Shown here in pieces: positions 52,034 to 60,087 of a DNA stretch of 64,000 nucleotides. Source of the stretch: Mycobacterium sp. 852013-51886_SCH5428379 (GTDB lineage: Bacteria; Actinomycetota; Actinomycetes; Mycobacteriales; Mycobacteriaceae). Each line of letters begins with the position of its first letter. Within the stretch, counting starts at the first letter, position 1. Made by a program: the position numbers and the translations under genes. The stretch covers positions 62,001 through 126,000 of the forward strand of contig NZ_LZSU01000042.1 of assembly GCF_001665575.1 (NCBI RefSeq). The letters are read 5' to 3'. A model generated the notes under the pieces. That model was given only the letters and a program-made list of their open reading frames with translations, was not told the origin of the DNA and did no database searches.

Positions 52034-53221
52034 GTGCGGACGTCAGGGTTGATCGCCGTGGGCAGCGGGCCTGCCGGGCTCAGCGCGGCTGCCGCCTTCC
52101 GTGCGCGTCACCCCAAGCTGCCCGTTCAGATCCTGACCGCTGATCCGGCCATGCCGTACGCCAAACCGCCGCTGAGCAAGGACTTCCTCTGTGGCCGCGG
52201 CGCCGCGCTCGACCTCCACTCCCCGGAGTGGTTCGACCAGCGCGGCATCGAGCTGATCCGCGGGCTCACCGTCGATCACATCGACGTGGCCCAGCGGGAG
52301 GTGGTGACGCGCGCCGGCCGCCGCTACCCCTACTGGCACCTCGTGCTGGCGCCCGGCGCCCGACCCGTCCCGCTCGACATCCCCGGCGCCGCGAACGCCC
52401 TGGCGCTGCGGTCGCTCGGCGACGCCGTCGCGATCCGCATGTCGGCGCTGCAGGCCCGCTCGGCCATCGTGATCGGCGGCGGACTGATCGGCTGCGAAGC
52501 CGCGGCCTGTCTGGCCGGCAGCGGGATCGTCACGACGATGGTGGCCGGCGAACCTGTGCCGCTGTACCGGCGTTTCGGTCTCGACGCGGGGGAGCGCATC
52601 GCGAAGCTGTTGACCGACTGTGGGGTGCGCTTCGTCGGACCGGCCCGGGTGACCGAGGTACACGACGACGGCGTCACCCTGGACAGCGGCGCGCGCCTCG
52701 AGGGCGACCTCGTCGTCGCCGCCACCGGGGTGCGCCCGGACGCCCGGCTGGCGATTGAGGCGGGTATCGCCACTCAGCAGTTCGGGCGGGCAAGCCGCAT
52801 CGTCGTCAACCGACGCATGCACACCTCGGCGCCCAACGTCTTCGCCGCCGGTGACATTGCCCTGGCCTACAACGTCACCGCGCGCCGCGCGATCCCCACC
52901 GAACATTGGCGGGACGCGGCCGATCAGGGCGAGATCGCCGGCTCGTCGGCGGCGGGCTATCCGATGGCGTGGGGCGCGGTGCCCGGGTTCTTCTGCAGCA
53001 TCGGCGACGTCCGCCTGAAGTACCGCGGGTGGGGGCTGCCCTACGACCGCGCCCACCTCGTCGAGCACCGCGACGGCTTCACCGTCCGTTACGAAGCCGG
53101 CGGCGAACCGGTCGGCGTGCTGTGCCTCAACGCCGACGAGGACTACCGCGCGGCCGGAGAAAAACTGCGGAACGCCCCAGCTCCACCTGTTCGCGGCGTA
53201 GCGTCGGCTACATCTCTCTAG
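52034..53221 (+). CDS. FAD/NAD(P)-dependent oxidoreductase (ferredoxin-reductase-like)
   Basis: This 395-residue pyridine nucleotide-disulfide-type reductase starts at GTG 52034. It has the FAD motif VGSGPAGLSAAAAF near residue 9, PPLSKDFL, the NAD(P) motif VIGGGLIGCEAAACLA (about 150-165), and the FAD-contacting VFAAGDIALAYN. Rubredoxin/ferredoxin reductases and nitrite-reductase-type reductases share this layout. It could reduce a ferredoxin for a P450, but no ferredoxin gene is adjacent. The next small gene begins 14 bp after its stop. Confidence 0.9.
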   Translation: MRTSGLIAVGSGPAGLSAAAAFRARHPKLPVQILTADPAMPYAKPPLSKDFLCGRGAALDLHSPEWFDQRGIELIRGLTVDHIDVAQREVVTRAGRRYPYWHLVLAPGARPVPLDIPGAANALALRSLGDAVAIRMSALQARSAIVIGGGLIGCEAAACLAGSGIVTTMVAGEPVPLYRRFGLDAGERIAKLLTDCGVRFVGPARVTEVHDDGVTLDSGARLEGDLVVAATGVRPDARLAIEAGIATQQFGRASRIVVNRRMHTSAPNVFAAGDIALAYNVTARRAIPTEHWRDAADQGEIAGSSAAGYPMAWGAVPGFFCSIGDVRLKYRGWGLPYDRAHLVEHRDGFTVRYEAGGEPVGVLCLNADEDYRAAGEKLRNAPAPPVRGVASATSL

Positions 53222-53235
53222 TCGAGGAGGATGCG

Positions 53236-53541
53236 ATGAAAAATGCGCATCACGATCCGGTGGATCATTCCCGAACCTGTCAGCCGCACGCCGGCGAATC
53301 GATGATCGACACTCTCTGGTTTCCCGGTCTGCTGTTGATCGCCGTCGGCGTGGTGGGTCTGGCGGCGATCGTGGCGGCCGCCGCCTACGGGTACACGCAG
53401 TGGGTGCTGCCGCTGGCGCTCGTCACCGGCGCGGTCGTCACCGCCGGCGGCGGACTGATCGCCCTGGAACACCGCCGCGTGCTCCGCGTCGAACGGCTCT
53501 GGCACGCCGAACATCCGGGGACCGGACACCGGCACGCGTGA
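53236..53541 (+). CDS. Small membrane protein
   Basis: This 101-residue protein has a polar N-terminus and two hydrophobic segments (about 28-50, WFPGLLLIAVGVVGLAAIV, and 55-76, WVLPLALVTGAVVTAGGGLI), ending in a charged His/Arg tail. ATG 53236 is preceded by GAGGAGG at 53224-53230, 5 nt away. No family is recognised. It is probably cotranscribed with the reductase upstream. Confidence 0.65.
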   Translation: MKNAHHDPVDHSRTCQPHAGESMIDTLWFPGLLLIAVGVVGLAAIVAAAAYGYTQWVLPLALVTGAVVTAGGGLIALEHRRVLRVERLWHAEHPGTGHRHA

Positions 53542-53600
53542 GCTGATCCGCTCAGGCGGATCTTGCTCGCCGCGCCGATCCGGGAATCCGGCATTACAGT

Positions 53601-53622
53601 CTCTCGTACTCCGCGACGAGAG
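53601..53622. repeat. Inverted repeat between the small membrane protein and the symporter gene
   Basis: CTCTCGT (53601-53607) and ACGAGAG (53616-53622) form a perfect 7-bp inverted repeat with an 8-bp gap. It lies 60 bp past one stop and 120 bp before the next start. No T run follows, so it may be an operator for the symporter operon or a weak terminator. Confidence 0.4.
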
Positions 53623-53741
53623 CTGAATTCACGACGATTTGAACTCTCTTGCGGACCGGGAAAGTCCTGGGACACTGCCGTCCGCCCATAAGCGCGCCTA
53701 TCCCGTGCGCGCATGGCTCTCGTCATGCCCCAGGAGGCTGC

Positions 53742-55241
53742 GTGTTCCATCCGTCCAACCTCTCGCCCGGTATCGGCATCGCGCTGATGCTGGGCCTGGG
53801 CGCCTTCATGTTCGTCGTCGCCTTCACCGTGCGGTCCATGGTGAAGAACACCCACGACTTCGTCATCGCCGACCGCCGCATCGGTTTCGGCTTCGGCGTC
53901 GGATCGGTCATCGCCGTCTGGACGTGGTCCATGGCAGTGATGATGTCCTCCGCGCAGGCCTTCACTTTCGGTGTCTCCGGGCTGATCTGGTTCGTTGTGC
54001 CCAACGGTCTGGCCGTGATGGTGATGGTGCCGTTCGCGCTGAAGCTGCGCCGCCAGATGCCGGCCGGCTACACAATCGTCGAATTCATCCGGGAACGCTT
54101 CCAGAACAAGCCGGCGACGACGGTGATGCTGGTGGCGATGCTGCTCGGCCTGCTCGCCGAGATCTTCATCAACCTGTTCGGCGTGGTGCTGGTGACCGGT
54201 GTGGTGTTCGGGCTCAATCCGACCGTCGTGTTGATCGTGACGCTGGCGACGGTCACCGTCTACTCCTACTTCGGCGGGCTGTGGACGTCGGCGATCACCG
54301 CGACCTTCAACACCCTGATGATCACCGTGCCCGCCGCGGTGGTGGTGCTCTACGTGCTGGCCAAGGTCGGCGGCCCGGAGGTGGTGTTCGGACGCGTCGA
54401 GGAGGCAGGACCCAACACGCTCAACGCATTCGACACCCAGGCCGCCGCCGCATTCGGCATCTCGCTGGCGCTGGGCCTGCTCGCGTCCACGATGGCCGAT
54501 CAGACGTTCTGGCAGAAGGCCTGGGCGCTCAAGCCCGCGACCATGGGCCGCACGTTCGTGTGGGCGGGGCTGTGGTTCTACCCGATCCCGATCGCGATGG
54601 GTCTGCTCGGGCTGGTCGCGCTGGCGTTCAACCTCGACGTCGAAGACCTCGGCGCCGCCGGCCCGGGTGGCGTCGGACCGTACGTGGTGAGCAATCTCGG
54701 GCTGCCGCTCATCCTCATCGCGCTCTACGTGCTGATCATCCTCAACGCCTGCTACTCGACGATCGACGGCGCATTCTCGGCGCTGTCGTCAGTGGTGGCC
54801 GTCGACATCCTAAAACGCGCCAAACCCGATATCGCACCGAAGTCGTTGTTCCGCTGGACGAAAGCCTCGATCATCATCGCCGGGGTGATCGGCGGGGTGG
54901 TGGTCAGCTCGGGCATCGACTACGTCGAACTGGTCAACCTCGTCTACTTCCTCAAGGCGGCGTTGATCATCCCGCTGGGGCTGGCGATCTTCTGGAAGCG
55001 CATGACCTCGACGGCGTTCGTGACCAGCCTGCTGCTGGCCATCGCCATCGGCTACCCCGTCCGCGAATACGTCGGCGAACTACCCGGCATCATCACCCTG
55101 GAGGCGATCTCACTCGTGGCTGCCGTCGGTATCAGCCTGTTGTCCAAGCAGACCTTCGACTACGACTCACTCAAGTCCCGCGGCAGCGCACTGTCCGGTG
55201 ACAAGCGGCGGGCCGCCGAGGATCTGGATCCGGTCGCATGA
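53742..55241 (+). CDS. Sodium:solute symporter (SSS family)
   Basis: This 499-residue transporter has about thirteen membrane spans. Family-typical pieces are VIADRRIGFGFGVGSVIAVWTW, GLWTSAITATFNTLMI, and STMADQTFWQKAWALKP. It imports an organic solute with sodium. GTG 53742 has AGGAGG 4 nt upstream; the longer ATG 53649 version adds non-membrane sequence. Its stop overlaps the start of a small membrane protein by 4 bp, which in turn overlaps a monooxygenase, so transport and oxidation appear coupled. Confidence 0.92.
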   Translation: MFHPSNLSPGIGIALMLGLGAFMFVVAFTVRSMVKNTHDFVIADRRIGFGFGVGSVIAVWTWSMAVMMSSAQAFTFGVSGLIWFVVPNGLAVMVMVPFALKLRRQMPAGYTIVEFIRERFQNKPATTVMLVAMLLGLLAEIFINLFGVVLVTGVVFGLNPTVVLIVTLATVTVYSYFGGLWTSAITATFNTLMITVPAAVVVLYVLAKVGGPEVVFGRVEEAGPNTLNAFDTQAAAAFGISLALGLLASTMADQTFWQKAWALKPATMGRTFVWAGLWFYPIPIAMGLLGLVALAFNLDVEDLGAAGPGGVGPYVVSNLGLPLILIALYVLIILNACYSTIDGAFSALSSVVAVDILKRAKPDIAPKSLFRWTKASIIIAGVIGGVVVSSGIDYVELVNLVYFLKAALIIPLGLAIFWKRMTSTAFVTSLLLAIAIGYPVREYVGELPGIITLEAISLVAAVGISLLSKQTFDYDSLKSRGSALSGDKRRAAEDLDPVA

Positions 55242-55567
55242 CCGCCTTCTGGATTGCCGTCATCGTGGGCTCCGTGGTGAGCGTGCTCTACATCGGGCTC
55301 GGGGTGCAGGCGTTCTTCCGGGTCCGCCGGGACGTGCTCGCGCTGGCCGCCGCCGGCGAGACCGCCGACCTGGACACCGAAGCACTGGAAGCCAACGACG
55401 CCGGCTCGTTCAGCTGGAAGGCGCTGGGCGCCGTCGTGGTGTCGACGTCGGTGATCGCGCTGCTGGGGGTCAGTCCCGTGTTCTGGTACCTACCTGCCAT
55501 TCTCGCGATCGGTTCGGCCGTCGCCGTGACCGTCGCGTTCGTGATCGACCGGAGGAGTGCTGCGTGA
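55238..55567 (+). CDS. Small membrane partner of the sodium symporter
   Basis: This 109-residue protein has three hydrophobic segments (about 4-24, 62-82 and 84-104) and a polar loop between the first and second containing DLDTEALEANDAGS. ATG 55238 overlaps the symporter stop and its TGA overlaps the monooxygenase GTG, both by 4 bp. Small membrane partners are known for some SSS transporters, but I do not recognise this one as a member of a named family. A transport-accessory role is inference from position. Confidence 0.75.
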   Translation: MTAFWIAVIVGSVVSVLYIGLGVQAFFRVRRDVLALAAAGETADLDTEALEANDAGSFSWKALGAVVVSTSVIALLGVSPVFWYLPAILAIGSAVAVTVAFVIDRRSAA

Positions 55568-56883
55568 CGAAGAAGAAGATGCACCTGCTGGGCTTCGTCC
55601 AGCACGGCGTGATGAACCACGCGTCCACCATGTGGGCGCACCCGCGGGACAAGGTCGGCTACCACTGGTCGCGGCCGGAGTACTGGCGCGATCTCGGCCG
55701 GATCATGGAACGCGGGCTGTTCGACGCGATGTTCATCGCCGACGAACTCGCCCCGTACACGACCTACAAGGGCAATTCGGATCCGGTGGTGAAGTTCGCC
55801 GGGCAGTGTCCGGTGCACGAGCCGGCGAGCGTGGTGCCGATCGTCGGTGCGTTCACCAAGAACCTCGGCATCGGCATTACGCTGTCGACTTCCTTTGTGC
55901 CGCCGTACATGATGGCCCGCCAGCTGTCGACGCTGGATCACCTCACCGGTGGCCGCGTGGGCTGGAACATCGTCACGTCCTACTCCAAGAGCGAGTTCCA
56001 GGCGATGGGCAAGGAGAACCTGACGCCGCGCGACAAGCGCTACGAGGTGGTCGAGGAGTACATGCAGCTGCTGTATCAGCTGTGGGACTCCTGGGATGAC
56101 GACGCGATCGTCTACGACCGCGAGAACGGGGTGTTCGCCGATCCGGCCAAGGTGCGCGAGGTCGACTTCCAGGGCGAGTTCTTCCAGTCCAAGGGCCGCC
56201 ACTTCGTCGCCCCGTCACCGCAGAAGCGGCCGGTGCTGTGGCAGGCCGGCTCGTCGCCGCAGGGTCGCGAATTCGCCGCCAAGCACGCCGAATCCGTATT
56301 CGGCATCTTCCCGACGCCCAAGAGCATGCGCGCCTACGCCGACGACATCCGCACCCGCGCCAGCGACGCCGGGCGCGATCCGGAGTCGGTCAAGCTGATC
56401 TACGGATTGCAGACGATCATCGACCGCGACAAGGGCCGCGCCAACGACCGCTACGCCGAGTTCGTCGAGAAGGTCCAGATCGAGAGCGCGCTCGGAATCC
56501 TCTCCGGGCACACCGGTTTCGACTTCTCGACGCTCGATCTGGACGACAACGTCGTCGACGCCGATGTGCAGGGCATCCGCGGTCTGTTCGACGCGATCCT
56601 CGAGGCCAAGGACGGTGCGCCGGTCACCGTGCGGGAGGCCGCCCAGATCTACGGCGTCTCGATGGGCGCACCGGTGGCGGTGGGCACGCCGTCGGATGTC
56701 GCCGATCAGATGGAGCAGTACATCGACGAGGGTGGCTGCAACGGCTTCATGATGCTGGCCACCGACACGCCGGGCTGCTTCAACGACATGACCGAGCTGC
56801 TGGTGCCGGAGTTGCAGCGGCGCGGCCGGTTCCGCACCCGTTACCCCGGGACCACGCTGCGGGACAGCCTGCAGGAGTACTGA
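55564..56883 (+). CDS. NtaA/DszA-type FMNH2-dependent monooxygenase 1
   Basis: This 439-residue luciferase-like monooxygenase belongs to the nitrilotriacetate/dibenzothiophene-sulfone monooxygenase group. It has KMHLLGFVQHG as the first strand, FDAMFIADELAPY, LSTLDHLTGGRVGWNIVTSY, the substrate-loop FFQSKGRHFVAPSPQKRPVLWQAGSS (in parts), and the family's conserved C-terminus VPELQRRGRFRTRYPG. It needs FMNH2 from a separate reductase. GTG 55564 overlaps the small membrane protein's stop by 4 bp. Likely substrates are organosulfur or amine compounds. Confidence 0.92.
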   Translation: MTKKKMHLLGFVQHGVMNHASTMWAHPRDKVGYHWSRPEYWRDLGRIMERGLFDAMFIADELAPYTTYKGNSDPVVKFAGQCPVHEPASVVPIVGAFTKNLGIGITLSTSFVPPYMMARQLSTLDHLTGGRVGWNIVTSYSKSEFQAMGKENLTPRDKRYEVVEEYMQLLYQLWDSWDDDAIVYDRENGVFADPAKVREVDFQGEFFQSKGRHFVAPSPQKRPVLWQAGSSPQGREFAAKHAESVFGIFPTPKSMRAYADDIRTRASDAGRDPESVKLIYGLQTIIDRDKGRANDRYAEFVEKVQIESALGILSGHTGFDFSTLDLDDNVVDADVQGIRGLFDAILEAKDGAPVTVREAAQIYGVSMGAPVAVGTPSDVADQMEQYIDEGGCNGFMMLATDTPGCFNDMTELLVPELQRRGRFRTRYPGTTLRDSLQEY

Positions 56884-56920
56884 AATCGAGCGCACTCGCA
56901 AAGCTCATTTCCTTGCCTTC

Positions 56921-58204
56921 ATGCAGCACGGCGTGAGCAGTCACTCCGTCGGGATGTGGCGGCACCCGCTCGACAAGGTCGGGTGGGATTACGCCGCACC
57001 GCCGTACTGGCAGCATCTGGCCCGCACGCTGGAGCGCGGACTGTTCGACGCGGTGTTCCTGGCCGACGAACTGGCGCCGTACAACTCGTTCGAGGACAGC
57101 TCGGATGCGACGATGCGGTACGCCGTGCAGGCCCCGACGCACGAACCCGCAGCGCTGACGCCCATCATCACCGGCGCCACCGAGCATCTCGGGGTGGGGA
57201 TCACGCTGTCGACCGCGTTCGAGCATCCCTATTCGATGGCGCGGCGGCTGTCGACGTTCGACCATCTGTCCGGCGGCCGGGTCGCGTGGAACATCGTCGG
57301 GTCGTATTCGCCGTCGGAGTTCGCGGCCTACGGCCAGGAGATGCCGGACCGGTCGGTGCGCTACGAGCGCATCGCGGAGTATGTGGAGCTGTGCTGCCGG
57401 CTGTGGGATTCGTGGCAGCCCGACGCGATCGTCGCCGACCGCGAGACCGGGGTGTACGCGCATCCGGAGAAGATCCACGAGGTGGAGTTCGAGGGTAAGC
57501 ACTTTCGTTGCCGCGCTCGGCATTTCGTGGCGCCGTCCCCGCAGGGCCGGCCGGTGCTGTGGCAGGCCGGCGCCAGTGAGGAGGGCCGTCGCTTCGCGGC
57601 GTCGACGGCCGAGGCGATCTTCGCGATCCAGCCGACCGTCGCGTCGATGCGCGCGTACTCCGACGACATCCGGTCGCGGGTGGCGGCCGCGGGGCGTGAT
57701 CCGGCGGCGGTGAAGCTGTACTACGGGGCACAGGTGATCGTCGGCGCCACCGACGCCGAGGCGCACGAGAAGGCGGCGTATCTGCGGTCGCTGCTGCGTC
57801 CGGAGGCGTCGCTGGCGATGCTGTCCGGCCAACTGGGAGTGGACTTCTCGACGTTCGACCCGGCCACCCCGCTCGACGACATCCCGGTGCCGGGAATCCA
57901 GGGTGTGAAGGATGCGCTGGTCGCGTCCGGAGCGGGGGCGGCCGTCACCGTCGCGGAGGCCGCCGATACGTACGCGTTCCGGTTCTCGATGCCGCAGGTG
58001 ATCGGCACGCCGACCGGGGTGGCCGATCAGCTCGAGGAGTTCATGGACGACGGCGGGGCGGACGGTTTCATGCTGCTGGCCACCTACACGCCGGGCTGCT
58101 TCGAGGAGTTCGTCGACCTGGTGGTGCCCGAACTGCAGCGACGCGGCCGCTACCGCACCCGGTATCCGGGAAAGACGCTGCGGGAGAACATCCTCGGCGA
58201 GTGA
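56921..58204 (+). CDS. NtaA/DszA-type FMNH2-dependent monooxygenase 2
   Basis: This paralogue of the upstream gene shares HPLDKVGWDY, FDAVFLADELAPYN, LSTFDHLSGGRVAWNIVGSYSPSEF (in parts), VAPSPQGRPVLWQAG and the C-terminus VPELQRRGRYRTRYPGKTL. ATG 56921 gives 427 residues but begins inside the first barrel strand. Family-like codons continue upstream (RKAHFLAF) to about 56894 without any ATG, GTG or TTG. So either a non-standard start such as ATC 56885 is used, or the start codon was lost. It is probably cotranscribed with monooxygenase 1. Confidence 0.85.
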   Translation: MQHGVSSHSVGMWRHPLDKVGWDYAAPPYWQHLARTLERGLFDAVFLADELAPYNSFEDSSDATMRYAVQAPTHEPAALTPIITGATEHLGVGITLSTAFEHPYSMARRLSTFDHLSGGRVAWNIVGSYSPSEFAAYGQEMPDRSVRYERIAEYVELCCRLWDSWQPDAIVADRETGVYAHPEKIHEVEFEGKHFRCRARHFVAPSPQGRPVLWQAGASEEGRRFAASTAEAIFAIQPTVASMRAYSDDIRSRVAAAGRDPAAVKLYYGAQVIVGATDAEAHEKAAYLRSLLRPEASLAMLSGQLGVDFSTFDPATPLDDIPVPGIQGVKDALVASGAGAAVTVAEAADTYAFRFSMPQVIGTPTGVADQLEEFMDDGGADGFMLLATYTPGCFEEFVDLVVPELQRRGRYRTRYPGKTLRENILGE

Positions 58205-58267
58205 TTTCGGTGTAGTTGCTCGCGGTGAGCGACGAAGTACTCCGAAATCACGCCGTACAGTGGCCTC

Positions 58268-58660
58268 ATGGCGGACCTCGACAGTCTCGGTGCTGAGAAG
58301 TTCCTGTCGTTGACCACGTTCAAGCGCAGCGGCGAGGCGGTGGCCACCCCGTTGTGGGTGATCGGCGAGGCAGGACGGTTGGTGTTCTGGACGCCGGCGG
58401 AATCGTGGAAGGTCAAGCGGGTGCGTCGTGATGCCCGGGTGACGGTGGTCCCGTGCTCGCGGGGCGGAAAGGTGGCGCCGGGGGTGCAGCCGGTGGCGGG
58501 TCGCGCGGAGCTGGTCGAGGATGCTGCCGAGGTGGACCGGACGCAGGGACTGTTCCGGAAGAAGTACGGGGTGGGGTTCGTGGTGGTGACGACCATCGAG
58601 CGGGTCATCCGCCGTGGCCGCGAGCGTCGGGTGCTGCTACGGGTCGACCTCGACGGCTGA
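58268..58660 (+). CDS. PPOX-class F420-dependent-type protein
   Basis: This 130-residue split-barrel protein shows FLSLTTFKRSGEAVATPLWV, VFWTPAESWKVKRVRRDARVTV, and PVAGRAELVED, the pattern of mycobacterial F420-binding PPOX proteins. It may be an F420H2-dependent reductase. ATG 58268 starts MADLDSLGAEKF. It lies 63 bp after monooxygenase 2, and its end overlaps the convergent TetR gene by 24 bp. Whether it serves as reductase for the monooxygenases is open. Confidence 0.85.
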   Translation: MADLDSLGAEKFLSLTTFKRSGEAVATPLWVIGEAGRLVFWTPAESWKVKRVRRDARVTVVPCSRGGKVAPGVQPVAGRAELVEDAAEVDRTQGLFRKKYGVGFVVVTTIERVIRRGRERRVLLRVDLDG

Positions 58661-59248
58661 CGTGGCGAATCCCGCCAGGAGCGAACGCACCCCGAGCCGC
58701 CAGCGCCGCTCGACCGACTGCGGCGTGGTGCCCAGCCAGCAGCCGGCCTCCTGGACGGCAAGGCCTTTCGCCAGCGCCAGCAGCACGTGGGCGATGTCGA
58801 CGGCGTTACCGGTGAGCCGGCCGTCGTCCAGGCAGCGTTGGATGCGGCCGAGGAAGATGTCGCGGACCGCTTCGCCGGCGGCCAATTCGTCCGGGCCCGG
58901 GTCGAAGTCGGCGAACGGCCGGGAGAACATCACCTGCGCCAGCCGGGAGTAGTCGAGGCAGAACCGGCGGAACACCGGCACCAGCGCCTCCACGTCGGCG
59001 ACCGGATCGTCGGTGACCGGGACGCCGGACAGCTCGGCGTCGAGCAGCCGGAAACCCTCGAAGAAGATCGCGCGGACCAGACCGGCCTTGTCGTCGAACA
59101 GTTCGTAGACCGCGGGCACCGACGTACCCGCCTGTTCGGCGACCCGTCGGGTGGTCAACCGAGCGACGCCCTCGTCGTTGAGCGTCGCGACCGCGGCCGC
59201 CAGCAGCCGCGACCGCAGCTCGGGCGTACGCTGCTTGACCCTCGGCAT
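58637..59248 (-). CDS. TetR-family regulator
   Basis: This 203-residue regulator has an N-terminal helix-turn-helix (about 10-58; VARLTTRRVAEQAGTSVPAVYELF) and a helical effector domain. ATG 59248 lies 6 bp after the echA3-like stop, so the two are cotranscribed. It is the probable ligand of the dyad at 59959-59983, which would make it an autorepressor of the operon. Confidence 0.92.
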   Translation of the reverse strand: MPRVKQRTPELRSRLLAAAVATLNDEGVARLTTRRVAEQAGTSVPAVYELFDDKAGLVRAIFFEGFRLLDAELSGVPVTDDPVADVEALVPVFRRFCLDYSRLAQVMFSRPFADFDPGPDELAAGEAVRDIFLGRIQRCLDDGRLTGNAVDIAHVLLALAKGLAVQEAGCWLGTTPQSVERRWRLGVRSLLAGFATSAVEVDP

Positions 59249-59254
59249 CTTCGG

Positions 59255-59950
59255 CTAGCCGCCGAACTCCGTTGCCAGACCGTCGATTCCGGCACGGATC
59301 GCGGTCAACGCGGCCTCGCGGGCCTTGAGCTTGCTCGCCAGATGCGCGTGCAGGTGCAGTGTTGCGGCGGCTTCGGCGGCCACCTCCTGAGCGCGCGGGA
59401 TAACCGCGTCCTGTTCGACGACCTCGTCGAGCCAGCCGCCGTCGATCGCCGCGTCGCCGGAAAAAGTGGCCGCCATCGAGATGCCACGCTGGAACGCCGC
59501 GGGCGTCAACCGCATCCGCATGAGTTCGATCGCGGAGATCGGCAGCACCATGCCGATGGCGACCTCGTTGGCCTGGCAGCGGGTCCGGGTCGAGCCGATG
59601 CGGACGTCGCCCGACAGCAGCAGGAACGATCCCATCGCGATGGCCGGACCGGTCGCCGCCATGATCACCGGCTTGGGGAAGGTCAGGCAGCGCACAGCCA
59701 GTTCGAAGCCGCCGGAGAGCATGCCGAGCGCGGCCTGGGCGTCGCCGGAGGCGAACACCGCAAGGTCGAAGCCGCCGCTGAACAGTTTCTGATTGCCTGC
59801 CAGCACAACGGCTTTCGACTCGTCCTTCTCGGCGGTGTCGAAGGCCTCGTTCAGGCTCTGTTGCATGGCCGGCGACAGCACATTGGCCTTGCCGTCGTCC
59901 ATGGTGATGGTCGCGACCGACTCGGTCAGGTCATAGCTCACTGCGCTCAT
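59255..59950 (-). CDS. echA3: Enoyl-CoA hydratase/isomerase family protein EchA3
   Basis: This 231-residue crotonase-fold protein shows NQKLFSGGFDLAVF (oxyanion loop), PKPVIMAATGPAIAMGSFLLLSGDVRIGS (in parts), and CQANEVAIGMVLP. The position between recBCD and the glyoxalase/rpmG/had cluster and the 231-residue length match M. tuberculosis EchA3 (Rv0632c). The usual catalytic glutamates are not obvious, so hydratase activity is uncertain. ATG 59950 lies 8 bp from the dyad operator. Confidence 0.88.
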   Translation of the reverse strand: MSAVSYDLTESVATITMDDGKANVLSPAMQQSLNEAFDTAEKDESKAVVLAGNQKLFSGGFDLAVFASGDAQAALGMLSGGFELAVRCLTFPKPVIMAATGPAIAMGSFLLLSGDVRIGSTRTRCQANEVAIGMVLPISAIELMRMRLTPAAFQRGISMAATFSGDAAIDGGWLDEVVEQDAVIPRAQEVAAEAAATLHLHAHLASKLKAREAALTAIRAGIDGLATEFGG

Positions 59951-59958
59951 CGTCAGGA

Positions 59959-59983
59959 TGTTACGTAACGCTGTTACGAAACA
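59959..59983. promoter_or_regulatory. TetR-type dyad operator upstream of echA3
   Basis: A perfect palindrome GTTACGTAAC (59960-59969) is followed 13 bp on by the near copy GTTACGAAAC (59973-59982), and the whole 25-bp region is itself nearly symmetric. Its distance of 8 bp from the echA3 start means a bound repressor would block transcription or initiation. Confidence 0.7.
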
Positions 59984-60087
59984 GAAGGGGGGACGTGGAA
60001 TCTCCCCGACTCCACATCCGCGTCGACGTTGTCGTCACCATCCAGGTGGGCCCCGAGACCAATCGGTCGGGTGCTCACCGAACCGCT

